Shown one piece after another: positions 43,576-53,157 of a DNA stretch of 62,020 nucleotides (position 1 is the first letter of the stretch; each line of letters opens with the position of its first letter). The stretch is taken from contig NZ_QKZL01000021.1 in assembly GCF_003253995.1 (NCBI RefSeq), forward strand, positions 1-62,020, given 5' to 3'. The translations under genes and the position numbers were made by a program. Origin of the DNA: Palleronia aestuarii (GTDB lineage Bacteria; Pseudomonadota; Alphaproteobacteria; Rhodobacterales; Rhodobacteraceae). The notes below the pieces were generated by a model. The model made no database searches, was not told where the DNA came from, and saw only the letters and a list, made by a program, of their open reading frames with translations.

Positions 43576-44313
43576 GTGTATTTTCGCAGATTGGCCACGA
43601 CCATGAAATTGGTCGAGGCACAGCTTGTTGTTGCCATTCGTCATGGCGCTTCCGCGCGGGTCCACGCCGCGCTTTTCACCCGTTCTTCGTCCCTGATGGA
43701 TGAACTGGAAGCCTACGTTCCGACGTCGCAGGCCGAGTTGCGTGACATGGTGGGCTTCTTCGTCCGACGCTCCTCCAGTTTACAACGGACCGGCGACGGA
43801 GATCGCGCGCTCGAAATCGCGATGAAATTGACCCGACAATACCGCGACCGGGACCTGCCGGTGGAGGCGGACCAGCCCTACGCGTCCTTCCAGCCCGCCC
43901 GGCCGATCCGTTCGGCCCTCGACCCGGAGGAACTGGCGGCACTCGTTTCCAGTTCACCCGACAAGATCGCCCTCGTTGATGAGCAATTCCACATCCTGGG
44001 GTCCAGCGAGAGTTGCGCCCGGAGCCATCGCTCCACGCCGATCGGCATGATGGGCCTTCATGTGGCCGAGGTCGTCGGCCGCCGCGCGTTCGAGCAACAC
44101 AAGCGGGCGCGTCTGGTCGCGTGCTTTGACGGCGTTCCGCAGGATTTTCCCTACGAGGTCGAGGATCCACTGGGCGGAGCGCAAAGGCTTCAATGCCGGA
44201 TGACCCCGATCACGGATCGCACCCGGCTGCTGTATTGTGCGCTCATCCAGTTCGTGGATACCGGCGGCTCTTCGTCCGCCGTCCCGGAGGATCAGGACGT
44301 CTCGTTCGGCTAG
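43576..44313 (+). CDS. Hypothetical protein with a possible PAS-like C-terminal domain
   Basis: 245 residues, soluble. Residues 1-90 are helical and basic (EAQLVVAIRHGASARVHAAL); residues about 115-235 resemble a small sensor domain: SPDKIALVDEQFHILGSSES, IGMMGLHVAEVVGRRAFEQH, RLQCRMTPITDRTRLLYCAL. The strand-helix pattern and the I-A-L-V-D-E-x-F motif are PAS-like, but no output domain is present. GTG 43576 has GGGGA eight bases before; ATG 43603 is the alternative start. Its stop overlaps that of the convergent dehydrogenase. Confidence 0.55.
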   Translation: MYFRRLATTMKLVEAQLVVAIRHGASARVHAALFTRSSSLMDELEAYVPTSQAELRDMVGFFVRRSSSLQRTGDGDRALEIAMKLTRQYRDRDLPVEADQPYASFQPARPIRSALDPEELAALVSSSPDKIALVDEQFHILGSSESCARSHRSTPIGMMGLHVAEVVGRRAFEQHKRARLVACFDGVPQDFPYEVEDPLGGAQRLQCRMTPITDRTRLLYCALIQFVDTGGSSSAVPEDQDVSFG

Positions 44314-45296
44314 AGCATCGACGGCACGACCTGATCGGGGGGGCGATGGCCGTCCGCGAAGGTCTTGATGTTGATGATCACCTTCTCGCCCATCTCGATC
44401 CGGCCCTCTCGCGTGGCCGATCCCATATGCGGCAGGAGCACGACGTTGGGCAATGCGCGAAGCTGAGGATGGATCTCCGTCCCGTGCTCGAACACATCGA
44501 GCCCTGCCCCGGCAATCGCGCCCGCCGAAAGCGCACGCGCGAGGGCGTTCTCGTCCACGACCTCTCCCCGCGACGTGTTGACCACGACCGCGTCCGGCTT
44601 GAGGAGCCCGATCCGCCGGGCATTGAGGAGATGGAACGTGCTCGGCGTATGCGGGCAATTGATCGAGACGATGTCGACCCGAGACAGCATATGGTCGAGG
44701 CTGTCGTGATACGTCGCTTCCAGGTCATCGACATGCGGCGGCTGCAATGGCGTGCGGTTGTGATAGTGGATATGCATCCCGAAGACACGCGCGCGACGCG
44801 CGACCGCGCGACCGATCCGCCCCATCCCGAGTATCCCGAGCCGGCGACCGGCAATCCGCCCACCCAGAAGCGCGTTGGGGGCCCAGCCATGCCAGGCATC
44901 GCTCTGCATCACGGTGAGGCCTTCCGGAATGCGGCGCGTGACGGCCAGCATCAGGGCGATCGCCATGTCCGCCGTATCCTCGGTCGTCACGCCGGGCGTG
45001 TTCGAAACGAGGATGCCCCGTTCGCGTGCTGTCGCCACATCGAGATTGTCGACGCCCGAGCCGTAATGCGCGATCAGTTTCAGCCGATCGCCAGCGCGCG
45101 CGAGAATGCCGGCATCGATTTGGTCGGTGATCGTCGGGACCAGCACGTCGGCGCGGCCCACGGCGTCGATCAGTTCCTCCCGCGTCATCGGCCGGTCATC
45201 CGTCCGGAGTTCCGCGTCGAAAAGCTCCCGCAGGCGTGATTCCACGGGATCGGGCAACCGTCGCGTGACGACAACAGTTAGGCGATCGGCTGACAT
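44310..45296 (-). CDS. D-2-hydroxyacid dehydrogenase (glyoxylate reductase-like)
   Basis: 328 residues. NAD(P)-binding GMGRIGRAVARRARVFGMHI at about 155, catalytic Arg in VNTSRGEVVDENAL, Glu in the region of GAGLDVFEHGTEIHPQL, and His in LLPHMGSATREGR. Length and the N-terminal LKLIAHYGSGVDNLDVATAR match the GyaR/SerA-like family that reduces glyoxylate or hydroxypyruvate. After the nucleotide-binding strand the sequence HYHNRTPLQ suggests NADPH preference. ATG 45296 follows GGAG. Confidence 0.88.
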   Translation of the reverse strand: MSADRLTVVVTRRLPDPVESRLRELFDAELRTDDRPMTREELIDAVGRADVLVPTITDQIDAGILARAGDRLKLIAHYGSGVDNLDVATARERGILVSNTPGVTTEDTADMAIALMLAVTRRIPEGLTVMQSDAWHGWAPNALLGGRIAGRRLGILGMGRIGRAVARRARVFGMHIHYHNRTPLQPPHVDDLEATYHDSLDHMLSRVDIVSINCPHTPSTFHLLNARRIGLLKPDAVVVNTSRGEVVDENALARALSAGAIAGAGLDVFEHGTEIHPQLRALPNVVLLPHMGSATREGRIEMGEKVIINIKTFADGHRPPDQVVPSML

Positions 45297-45426
45297 ATAA
45301 GGTACTCCGCGACTTTCCTTCCGCATCTCCGGAATGCAAGGTGACCCGTAAAGGGGCGTGGCACAAGCCGGAAGACCCCGGATAAAGACGCCACCCGCGA
45401 TGTGGCAGATCGAGCAGGCGGACGAC

Positions 45427-45924
45427 ATGACGCGGATATTGCTTCTCCCGGCGCTCGTTTTGTCGATGATGACCGCGGGTTTCGCCGCAGAGGCGACGCG
45501 CGGCGCGGTTACGAACCTTCCCCTGCCGAGATTCGTTTCCGTGAAGGCATCCGAAGCGAATGTCCGCCGCGGACCGTCGCGGGCCCACCGTATCGACTGG
45601 GTTTACACGCGTCGCGACCTGCCGTTGCGCATCGTCGCGGAGCATGGCCATTGGCGCCGGGTGGAGGATCGCGACGGGCTAGGCGGCTGGGTGCATTACT
45701 CGCTCCTGTCAGGAAAACGGACGGCGCTCGTTGAAAGCGATCAGATCGTGCTGCGGATGCGCCCCCTCGACACCGCGCCGGAGAATGCCCGGGCCGGCCG
45801 CGGGGTCGTCGTCCGGATCGAAAGCTGCGCGATCGACTGGTGCCACCTCATGGCTGGCGGTTATCGCGGATGGGCGCGGAAGGACGGTCTATGGGGCGTA
45901 GCGGCGGACGAGATCATCGATTAG
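45427..45924 (+). CDS. Exported bacterial SH3-domain protein
   Basis: 165 residues. Signal peptide MTRILLLPALVLSMMTAGFA. Two SH3-like repeats follow: ASEANVRRGPSRAHRIDWVY with WVHYSLLSGKRTAL, and LRMRPLDTAPENARAG with YRGWARKDGLWGV. The motif NVRRGPS-x-W and GWVxxSLL are typical of SH3_4 domains in Rhodobacteraceae. Such proteins bind cell wall or other periplasmic partners. Two Cys (SCAIDWCHL) may form a disulfide. ATG 45427 begins the signal peptide. Confidence 0.85.
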   Translation: MTRILLLPALVLSMMTAGFAAEATRGAVTNLPLPRFVSVKASEANVRRGPSRAHRIDWVYTRRDLPLRIVAEHGHWRRVEDRDGLGGWVHYSLLSGKRTALVESDQIVLRMRPLDTAPENARAGRGVVVRIESCAIDWCHLMAGGYRGWARKDGLWGVAADEIID

Positions 45925-46124
45925 GCCGCGTTCTCGGCAAGGTCAGCTTGCAGCATTGGCGTGGTTTTAATGATCGGGTAAGCTCGCGGTCATCTTCACC
46001 GGATTATGCCAACCATGAACGATCTCCCCGCCATCTCTTCGAGGTCGATCGGGCTGGAAACGGCGGCTTTCATGTTTGGCGTTGAAGATCCGGGAAGCCG
46101 TTCCGCGGCGCCGTGTCCACTCCT

Positions 46125-46736
46125 ATGAAGGGGCAGGCCCGAATCCATGTCATGGGCGCCGCGTGCAGCGGCACGACCACGTTGGGCCGGCGCCTCGCCA
46201 TGGCGCTCGATTGCCCGCATCTCGACGCCGATGCCTTCTACTGGAAAAGCGCGGCCATTCCGTTCACGCGTCGCCGTCCGCCGGCCGAGCGCCGGACGTT
46301 GCTGCGCACCGCACAGGCCGATGCAGGCTGGGTGTTGTCAGGGTCGGTGGTGGGATGGGGAGAAGAGGTACTGGACGATGTTCATCTGATCGTTTTCCTT
46401 ACCGCCGATACGGCGACGCGGCTCACGCGCCTGCGATATCGCGAGAGCAAGCTGCATGGTGCACGGATCGCAGAGGGCGGCGACATGTACCACATCCACC
46501 AAGCGTTTCTGGAGCGGACGAGGAGCTACGACCTGCCGGACCTGGGAAAACCCTGCAGGGTCTCGCATGAATTGTGGCTCGACGGGCAAACCGCGCCAGT
46601 GCTGAGGCTCGATGGAACGCTCCCACCCGACGAACTTGCAAGAGTAACTCTCTCGCGGGCCGCGCAATTGACCGGCGAAAAGGACGCAGCCCAACTTTCG
46701 CACCCGGGACAGATCGCTTCGCCGCCCGGGCGCTGA
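46125..46736 (+). CDS. P-loop nucleotide kinase-like protein (AAA family)
   Basis: 203 residues. Walker A is GAACSGTTTLGRRLA; the usual Lys of GxxxxGK[ST] is replaced by Thr (GAACSGTTT), which is unusual. Next come a small-molecule kinase-like substrate strand (HLDADAFYWKSA) and WVLSGSVVGWGEEVLDDVHLIVFL, then a lid with RLRYRESK. It resembles adenylate-kinase-like proteins of unknown substrate. Start not certain: ATG 46125 or GTG 46113, neither with a good ribosome binding site. It converges on the DUF1150 gene. Confidence 0.65.
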   Translation: MKGQARIHVMGAACSGTTTLGRRLAMALDCPHLDADAFYWKSAAIPFTRRRPPAERRTLLRTAQADAGWVLSGSVVGWGEEVLDDVHLIVFLTADTATRLTRLRYRESKLHGARIAEGGDMYHIHQAFLERTRSYDLPDLGKPCRVSHELWLDGQTAPVLRLDGTLPPDELARVTLSRAAQLTGEKDAAQLSHPGQIASPPGR

Positions 46737-46745
46737 GCCGGTCCT

Positions 46746-46979
46746 TCAGTGGACGCTGACGGGCGCCATGTCGTTTTGTCGGGCGACGAAGAAGGCAAGC
46801 TTGCGGTCGCGCACGAGAGCGAGGCGTTCGCCTTCCGCGCTATGGACCGCATATAGCTCCGTCAGTCCTTCGGTATGTACCTGCGCCTGCAGATCATCGG
46901 GCAGATCGCCCACGGCCACCGATCGAACGTACACGATCTTCTCGCGATCCTCGATCTTGATATCCTGAAACTCGTTCAT
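46746..46979 (-). CDS. DUF1150 family protein
   Basis: 77 residues. IVYVRSVAVGDLPDDLQ, LYAVHSAEGERLALVRDRKL and AFFVARQND are the family motifs. It is a small soluble protein of unknown function found in Rhodobacterales, usually just after a small heat-shock gene. Here the hsp20 stop overlaps its start (ATGA at 46979-46976), so it is translated with the chaperone and may assist it. Confidence 0.9.
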   Translation of the reverse strand: MNEFQDIKIEDREKIVYVRSVAVGDLPDDLQAQVHTEGLTELYAVHSAEGERLALVRDRKLAFFVARQNDMAPVSVH

Positions 46980-47422
46980 GACTTCTCCCGATCGTTATCA
47001 TCCCCACCACGAGGACGGGAGATTTCGATTGTCTTGACGACCTGCTCGATTGGCGCACGAAGCAGATCGATATGCAACAACCCGTCCTTCATGAAGGCAC
47101 CTTCGACTTCCACACCATGTGCCAAAACAAAGCTGCGCTGAAATTGCCGTGACGCGATGCCACGGTGGAAGAACGTCCGGTCGGATGAGGGATCCGGCAG
47201 CCGGCCGCGCACCCTGAGTTGGCGGTCCTCTATTGTAATTGACAAATCCTCCCGTGCAAATCCTGCAACGGCGAGCGAAATGCGATATGACCTCTCATCC
47301 ACCTGCTCGATGTTGAAAGGCGGGTAGTTTCCACTGTCTGACCTTGCCGTTCGCTCGACCAGTTGCTCGAGCTGCTCGAACCCGAGCAGAAACGGGTGGC
47401 CCCCCAGACCGATCTTCGTCAT
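46976..47422 (-). CDS. Small heat-shock protein, Hsp20 family
   Basis: 148 residues. Alpha-crystallin domain with YRISLAVAGFAREDLSITIE, QLRVRGRL, and the family motif GIASRQFQRSFVLAHGVEVEGAFMKDGLL (A-x-x-x-n-G-v-L type: AFMKDGLLHIDL). The N-terminal part starts MTKIGLGGHPFLLGFEQLEQL, like IbpA of alphaproteobacteria. It holds unfolding proteins. ATG 47422 is preceded by GAAGGA. It heads the unit hsp20-DUF1150. Confidence 0.93.
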   Translation of the reverse strand: MTKIGLGGHPFLLGFEQLEQLVERTARSDSGNYPPFNIEQVDERSYRISLAVAGFAREDLSITIEDRQLRVRGRLPDPSSDRTFFHRGIASRQFQRSFVLAHGVEVEGAFMKDGLLHIDLLRAPIEQVVKTIEISRPRGGDDNDREKS

Positions 47423-47573
47423 GGACACGTCCTTCTCAAAGCGATCGTGTTGCGCTCCGTCCCGCATGCGGCAACGGCTCTGGTGACAATGTGGGGCCTC
47501 AAACGCCAGCCGACAAGAGATCTCGGATGCCCGTGGCTTGCCCGCGGGTCGGGGTTCGGGCATCATCACCATC

Positions 47574-47807
47574 ATGGACGATGCGCCCCGCAATCACACC
47601 CATCGCATGATGGAGGACGAGATCCTGCGCGTCAGGCTCGAGGTGCTTCGGCGCGAGCATCGCGATCTCGACGAATCCGTCGCGGCATTGCAGGCACGCG
47701 GGACGGCCGACATGCTGACGCTGCAGCGATTGAAGCGGCGAAAGCTGGTCCTGAAGGACAAGATCGCCGCGCTGGAAGATCGCCTCCTGCCGGACATCAT
47801 CGCCTGA
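47574..47807 (+). CDS. DUF465 (YdcH) family protein
   Basis: 77 residues, one long coiled coil. EILRVRLEVLRREHRDLDES and LQRLKRRKLVLKDKIAALED are typical of YdcH/SlyX-like proteins. No enzymatic motif; the function is unknown. The start at 47574 is chosen for length; no clear ribosome binding site is visible. It lies 67 bp upstream of purE on the same strand. Confidence 0.85.
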   Translation: MDDAPRNHTHRMMEDEILRVRLEVLRREHRDLDESVAALQARGTADMLTLQRLKRRKLVLKDKIAALEDRLLPDIIA

Positions 47808-47874
47808 CTTCGCTTTGCGTTGCGGCGGCAGGATCGGCTGATATTGTCCCTGCGGCGACGAACGGGGGACGGGC

Positions 47875-48360
47875 ATGAGCACGGTTGTGGGCATCATCAT
47901 GGGCAGCCAGTCAGACTGGCCGACGATGCGGGAGGCGGCGGAGATCCTCGACGCGCTCGGAATTTCGTATGAGGCGCGAATCGTCTCTGCCCATCGCACG
48001 CCCGACCGGCTCTGGTCTTACGGGCGGGAGGCGGCGGGACGTGGCCTTAAGGTAATCGTCGCGGGCGCCGGCGGGGCGGCGCATCTGCCCGGCATGATGG
48101 CGTCGAAGACGCGGCTTCCCGTGATCGGCGTGCCGGTCCAGACCCGCGCGCTCTCGGGCGTCGATTCGCTCTATTCGATCGTGCAGATGCCGCGCGGATT
48201 TCCGGTGGCGACGATGGCGATCGGCGCCGCGGGGGCGGCCAATGGCGGCCTCATGGCCGCGTCGATCCTTGCTCTCGGGGACGCGGCGCTCGCGGAGCGG
48301 CTGGAGGCCTGGCGCGCAGACCTCTCGAATTCCATCCCGGAGGTGCCGGAAGATGTCTGA
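47875..48360 (+). CDS. purE: N5-carboxyaminoimidazole ribonucleotide mutase
   Basis: 161 residues, class I Pur[10 protein letters not shown] at the N-terminus binds the substrate phosphate; SAHRTPDRL carries the catalytic His; [24 protein letters not shown] and [15 protein letters not shown]-like [20 protein letters not shown] follow. It converts N5-CAIR into CAIR in purine synthesis. The ATG follows GGGGGACGGGC. The gene overlaps purK by 8 bp. Confidence 0.95.
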   Translation: MSTVVGIIMGSQSDWPTMREAAEILDALGISYEARIVSAHRTPDRLWSYGREAAGRGLKVIVAGAGGAAHLPGMMASKTRLPVIGVPVQTRALSGVDSLYSIVQMPRGFPVATMAIGAAGAANGGLMAASILALGDAALAERLEAWRADLSNSIPEVPEDV

Positions 48361-49420
48361 GCAGCTACGACCCGGTGCCACGATCGGCATCCTCGGCGGC
48401 GGACAGCTCGGCCGCATGCTCGCCGTCGCCGCGGCACGGCTGGGGCTCCACGTCCATGTCTTCGACCCCGATCCCGCCTGCCCCGCAAGGGACGTGGCAC
48501 GGGCCGCGACCCACGCGGGCTATGACGATGCCGACAGCCTGAAGGCGTTCGCCGCAGCGGTGGATGTCGTCACCTACGAGTTCGAGAACATTCCCACCGA
48601 AACGCTCGACCTGATCGAGGCGGCGCGGCCGATCCGTCCGAGCCGCGAGGCGCTTCGCGTGAGCCAGGACCGGCTGACGGAGAAGACCTGGCTAGAGGAA
48701 TTGGGGCTGACCTGCGCGCCCTTCGCCGCGGTCGACGATGCGGAGGGGCTTGCGCGCGCTGTGGAGCGGATCGGAACGCCCGCGATCCTGAAGACGCGGC
48801 GCTTCGGCTATGACGGCAAGGGACAGGCGCGGATCGCGACGCCGGGGGAGGCCGGCGCGGCGTGGGAGGCGATCGGCGGCGCGCCTGCCGTACTCGAGGG
48901 CCACGTCGATTTCCTGCGGGAGATCTCCGTGATCGGCGCCCGCGGGCTCGACGGAAAGGTGGCCTGCTTCGATCCGGGCGAGAACCACCACGAGGGCGGC
49001 ATCCTGAAGACGACGCGGATCCCTGCGGAGATTTCTCATGCCTTGGCGACCGATGCGGTCCTGCTCGCGGGCCGGATCCTCACCGCGCTCGATTACGTGG
49101 GCGTGCTCGGCGTCGAACTCTTCGTCACCGAAACCGGGCTCGTGGTGAACGAGATCGCCCCGAGGGTCCACAATTCCGGGCATTGGACGCAGAACGGAAC
49201 GATGATCGACCAGTTCGAGCAGCATATCCGCGCCGTGGCCGGCTGGCCCCTCGGCGACGGTCGGCGCCACTGCGACATCGTCATGGAGAACCTGATCGGC
49301 GACGAGGTCGAGACGGCGCTTGCCCTCGCGGCCGATCCCGCCGTGGCGCTGCATCTTTACGGCAAGGCAGAAAGTCGTCCGGGTCGGAAGATGGGTCACG
49401 TGAACCGGCGGATCGACTGA
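48353..49420 (+). CDS. purK: N5-carboxyaminoimidazole ribonucleotide synthase
   Basis: 355 residues, ATP-grasp fold. N-terminal [17 protein letters not shown]; middle [14 protein letters not shown] site [15 protein letters not shown] and [13 protein letters not shown]; metal and substrate binding [16 protein letters not shown] and [14 protein letters not shown], with [11 protein letters not shown]. It makes N5-CAIR from AIR, ATP and bicarbonate, the step before PurE. Start ATG 48353 overlaps the purE stop. Confidence 0.95.
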   Translation: MSEQLRPGATIGILGGGQLGRMLAVAAARLGLHVHVFDPDPACPARDVARAATHAGYDDADSLKAFAAAVDVVTYEFENIPTETLDLIEAARPIRPSREALRVSQDRLTEKTWLEELGLTCAPFAAVDDAEGLARAVERIGTPAILKTRRFGYDGKGQARIATPGEAGAAWEAIGGAPAVLEGHVDFLREISVIGARGLDGKVACFDPGENHHEGGILKTTRIPAEISHALATDAVLLAGRILTALDYVGVLGVELFVTETGLVVNEIAPRVHNSGHWTQNGTMIDQFEQHIRAVAGWPLGDGRRHCDIVMENLIGDEVETALALAADPAVALHLYGKAESRPGRKMGHVNRRID

Positions 49421-49429
49421 CCCCGCGGA

Positions 49430-50125
49430 TCAGGAATGGTCGAACGACCCGGTCTCGAGGAAACGGATGACCTGATCGATCACGAGCGGGCTCATCATCA
49501 TGAAGGTATGCGTCACCGGCAAGACGATATGGTCGTCCATCCCCTCGATCCGGGTCGATGCGACGGAGACCTTGCCGTCGTCCGGTCCGTCGATGAGCGT
49601 GGAATAGAACGGGTTCAGCGAGCGGCTTCCGGCGATCACGCCGAGTTCGAACCGCGGCAGGTCCAGCCGGTTCGGCACGCTGTCGGGGCCGGTGCCGAGC
49701 TGCATGCCCGCAGGACCGTTCATCCATTCGAAGGGGCGAAGGTCGTCGAACGTGTCGACGAGCTGCGAGCCGTGATTGGGCGGTCCGAGCATGACGGCGC
49801 GGCCCATCCGCTCGGGGCGGTGATCGGCGAGCCAGGCGCGCACGAGGATGCCGCCGAGCGAATGGGCGACGAAATTGACCTCCCGGTCGCCACAGACCTC
49901 GACCGCGCCGGGGATCGCACGTTCGACGAGCTCCGCCACGGGCGCCTCCGTCGAGGGGTAATCGACATTGACCGTATCGAATCCGTCCTCGCGAAGCGCC
50001 TCGGCGAGTACGTCCATCGACGCGGCGCCACGGGCGAGGCCGTGCAGAAGAATCACGCAGCGATCGGCAGCGCGCGCCGGGGCGGCGGCGAGGAACAGGA
50101 GAAGGAGCAGAGATAGGGCGCGCAT
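49430..50125 (-). CDS. Exported alpha/beta hydrolase (lipase-like)
   Basis: 231 residues. Signal peptide [19 protein letters not shown]. The oxyanion segment [15 protein letters not shown], nucleophile elbow [13 protein letters not shown] (G-x-S-x-G type as HSLGG), and a C-terminal His in [11 protein letters not shown] form the usual layout of triacylglycerol lipases of the alpha/beta hydrolase group. [10 protein letters not shown] is typical of lipase family I-like sequences. It acts in the periplasm or outside. It converges on purK, 9 bp apart. Confidence 0.85.
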   Translation of the reverse strand: MRALSLLLLLFLAAAPARAADRCVILLHGLARGAASMDVLAEALREDGFDTVNVDYPSTEAPVAELVERAIPGAVEVCGDREVNFVAHSLGGILVRAWLADHRPERMGRAVMLGPPNHGSQLVDTFDDLRPFEWMNGPAGMQLGTGPDSVPNRLDLPRFELGVIAGSRSLNPFYSTLIDGPDDGKVSVASTRIEGMDDHIVLPVTHTFMMMSPLVIDQVIRFLETGSFDHS

Positions 50126-50311
50126 GAGATGCAGATAGCGCCCGCGTCCGTCTCCCGCCAGTCGCAGCCGGCACGGTGACGCTTCGGAATCCACACGCCG
50201 CATCGCGAATGACGCGCCGCGATCCTGCAGGGTCGGGGGGAGAGGCGCCGCTGGCTTCCGCGCCGCCGCTGGTCTATGACGCCGCCCGACACCAAATTTC
50301 GGAGCTTGCCA

Positions 50312-52027
50312 GTGGACCGCATCCTCATCACCTCCGCGATCCCCTACATCAACGGCATCAAGCATCTCGGAAACCTCGTGGGCAGCCAGCTCCCCGCGGA
50401 CCTTCATGCGCGCTACCATCGGGGGCGGGGCCGGGAGGTGATGTTCCTTTGCGCCACCGACGAGCACGGCACCCCGGCGGAACTCGCCGCGGCGAAGGCG
50501 GGCAAGCCGGTTGCGGAATATTGCGCCGAAATGTGGCAGGTGCAGAAGGATCTCTCCGACGGCTTCCGGCTCAGCTTCGACATGTTCGGTCGGTCGTCCT
50601 CGCCGCAGAACCGCACGCTCACGCAGCACTTCGCCGGACGCCTTTTCGACGCGGGACTGATCGAGGAGGTGTCGGAGACGCAGATCTATTCGCCCGCCGA
50701 CGGACGCTTCCTGCCGGACCGCTACATCGAGGGGACCTGCCCCAATTGCGGCTACGACCGTGCGCGGGGCGATCAGTGCGAGAACTGCACCAAGCAGCTC
50801 GACCCGACGGACCTCATCGATCCGCGCTCCGCCGTGTCGGGATCGACCGACCTGGAGCCGCGGCAGACGACACATCTCTACCTGCGCCAGAGCCTGATGC
50901 GCGACCGGCTGCGCGACTGGATCGACGGACAGAAGGACTGGCCGGTGCTCACGACCTCAATCGCGAAGAAATGGCTCGACGACGGCGAGGGCCTGCGCGA
51001 CCGCGGCATCACCCGCGATCTCGACTGGGGGGTGCCGGTCAAGCGCGGGACGGAAGAATGGCCGGGCATGGAAGGCAAAGTCTTCTACGTCTGGTTCGAC
51101 GCGCCGATCGAGTACATCGCCGCCGCGCACGAATGGGCGGATGCGCAGGGCCTCGGGCAGGAGCAGTGGTATCGCTGGTGGCGGACCGATGCGGGCGCGG
51201 ACGACGTGCGCTACGTGCAATTCATGGGCAAGGACAACGTGCCTTTCCACACGCTCTCGTTCCCGGTGACGATCATGGGCTCCGGAGAGCCGTGGAAGCT
51301 CGTCGATTACATCAAATCGTTCAACTACCTCAATTACGACGGCGGTCAGTTCTCCACCTCGCAGGGCCGCGGCGTCTTCATGGACCAGGCGCTGTCGATC
51401 CTGCCGGCCGATTACTGGCGCTGGTGGCTGCTCAGGAACGCGCCGGAGACGGGGGATTCCGAGTTTACCTGGGAAAGTTTCCAGCTCGCCTCGAACCGCG
51501 ACCTCGCCGACGTGCTCGGCAATTTCGTGAGCCGGGTGACGAAGTTCTGCCGCTCGAAATTCGGAGAAGCCGTGCCCGCGGGCGGCGCGTACGGCCCCGC
51601 GGAGGCGGCGCTGATCGCCGATCTCGAGACGCGCGTGCGCACCTACGAACGGCACATGGAGGCGATCGAGATCCGCAAGGCCGCGGCGGAATTGCGCGCG
51701 ATCTGGGTCGCCGGGAACGAGTACCTCCAATCGGCGGCGCCCTGGGCCGCGATCAAGGAGGACGAGGATCGGGCCGCGGCGATCATCCGGTTGTCGCTGA
51801 ACCTCGTACGGCTCTACGCGGTGCTCTCGCAGCCCTTCATCCCCGATGCCGCCGGCAAGATGCTCGACGCGATGGGGGCAAGCGCGGACTGGCCGGACGA
51901 TCTCTCCGAGGCGCTCCGGACGATGGCGGAAGGTCAGCTCTTCACGGTGCCCGAGAACCTTTTCGCGAAGATCACGGACGCGGAGCGCGACGACTGGGCC
52001 ACACGGTTCTCCGGCCGACGCGACTGA
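50312..52027 (+). CDS. metG: Methionyl-tRNA synthetase
   Basis: 571 residues. HIGH-type motif [15 protein letters not shown], zinc knuckle [21 protein letters not shown], anticodon-binding KGxxxW-like [20 protein letters not shown], and the KMSKS loop in the variant form [12 protein letters not shown]. The C-terminal anticodon domain is helical; no tRNA-binding OB extension, so it is the short class. The GTG at 50312 is preferred because GGAG lies 7 bases upstream and the mature N-terminus [14 protein letters not shown] is typical; ATG 50276 would add 12 residues. Confidence 0.94.
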   Translation: MDRILITSAIPYINGIKHLGNLVGSQLPADLHARYHRGRGREVMFLCATDEHGTPAELAAAKAGKPVAEYCAEMWQVQKDLSDGFRLSFDMFGRSSSPQNRTLTQHFAGRLFDAGLIEEVSETQIYSPADGRFLPDRYIEGTCPNCGYDRARGDQCENCTKQLDPTDLIDPRSAVSGSTDLEPRQTTHLYLRQSLMRDRLRDWIDGQKDWPVLTTSIAKKWLDDGEGLRDRGITRDLDWGVPVKRGTEEWPGMEGKVFYVWFDAPIEYIAAAHEWADAQGLGQEQWYRWWRTDAGADDVRYVQFMGKDNVPFHTLSFPVTIMGSGEPWKLVDYIKSFNYLNYDGGQFSTSQGRGVFMDQALSILPADYWRWWLLRNAPETGDSEFTWESFQLASNRDLADVLGNFVSRVTKFCRSKFGEAVPAGGAYGPAEAALIADLETRVRTYERHMEAIEIRKAAAELRAIWVAGNEYLQSAAPWAAIKEDEDRAAAIIRLSLNLVRLYAVLSQPFIPDAAGKMLDAMGASADWPDDLSEALRTMAEGQLFTVPENLFAKITDAERDDWATRFSGRRD

Positions 52028-52034
52028 TCGCGCG

Positions 52035-53009
52035 TCAGAGGATCCGCATCCAGCGCAGGATCCCGAGCGCGCCGATACCGAGCAGGACGAGAAGCCCCGT
52101 GAAGGTCCAGAAGGCCGGGCTCCACGAGGCGCCCGGCATACCCGCGAGATTGATGCCCATCAGACCCGTCAGGAAGCTCAGGGGCAGGAACACGGCGGAG
52201 ATGACAGAAAGGACGTAGAGGTTGCGGTTCAGCCGGTCCGCGCGGTCCCGTTCGAGCTCGTCGCGCAGCGTCTGCAACTGCTCGCGCAGCGCTTCCAGGC
52301 TCTCGGTGACGCGCGTCAGTTGATCGGCCTGCTCCCCGAGCTTGCGCCTGTCCGCGTCCGTCAGCCAGGGCATGGGCGCGCGCAGGATATCACGGACCGC
52401 ATCGCGCTGCGGCGGCAGATAGCGGCGCAGCTCCGTCAGCTCCAGCCGCTGGTCCGCCACCTCCGCACCGAGATCGGCATGCGGACCGGCGATCACGTCG
52501 GCCTCGAGCTGCTCGGTCCGATCGTCGAGATCGTTGACCTGCACCTCGATCCTGTCCGTGAGCTCGTCGATCAAGTCGGCGAGGAACGCCCCGGTCCGCT
52601 CCGGCCCGGTCCCCTCTCCGATCCGTTCCGCAAGCGCATCGACAGAGCGCAGCGGCCTCCGCGAGAGAGAGACGATGCAGCGCGGATCGAGCCAGAGCCT
52701 GAGCGAAATCATGTCCTCCGGATCGCTGCCCTGGTTGAAATTGATCCCGCGCAGGAAGAGCAGGAGCCCGTCGCCTATCCGAAGGGCGCGCGGCCGGGTC
52801 TCGGGTTCGACGAGCGCCGCGCGGATCGACGGGTCGAGATGGCCCAGATGCGCATCGACCCAGGCCGGGGTATCGGGGTGGTTTGCCGAAAGGTGCAGCC
52901 AGGCCGGAGGGTCCGCGCGCAGGGCCGCGGAGATGACCTCCGGATCCTCCATCCTGCGCTCTTCCGGATCGGGGCCGAGGCGCAGGGCAAAAGCGATATG
53001 CGTGTCCAT
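52035..53009 (-). CDS. zntB: Zinc transporter ZntB (CorA superfamily)
   Basis: 324 residues. A long cytoplasmic N-terminal region with helices (DRIEVQVNDLDDRTEQLEAD) and two C-terminal membrane segments (NLYVLSVISAVFLPLSFLTG; WTFTGLLVLLGIGALGIL). The pore motif is MGINLAGMPG: GIN instead of the GMN of Mg2+ transporters, as in ZntB. It moves zinc ions across the inner membrane. The gene is convergent with metG. Confidence 0.88.
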   Translation of the reverse strand: MDTHIAFALRLGPDPEERRMEDPEVISAALRADPPAWLHLSANHPDTPAWVDAHLGHLDPSIRAALVEPETRPRALRIGDGLLLFLRGINFNQGSDPEDMISLRLWLDPRCIVSLSRRPLRSVDALAERIGEGTGPERTGAFLADLIDELTDRIEVQVNDLDDRTEQLEADVIAGPHADLGAEVADQRLELTELRRYLPPQRDAVRDILRAPMPWLTDADRRKLGEQADQLTRVTESLEALREQLQTLRDELERDRADRLNRNLYVLSVISAVFLPLSFLTGLMGINLAGMPGASWSPAFWTFTGLLVLLGIGALGILRWMRIL

Positions 53010-53157
53010 TTCCGAGACCTAGCCGTCGTCTCGTCGGTTTGGAAGTGGCGCCAACGGGATGAAACATCGCGCCTTATGGAACAAGATGCCCGGTGAACCG
53101 GATTTACCGTCGAAGCCGGTGCCGGACCGGCCCGCCGCCATGGAGATAAGAGCACAC

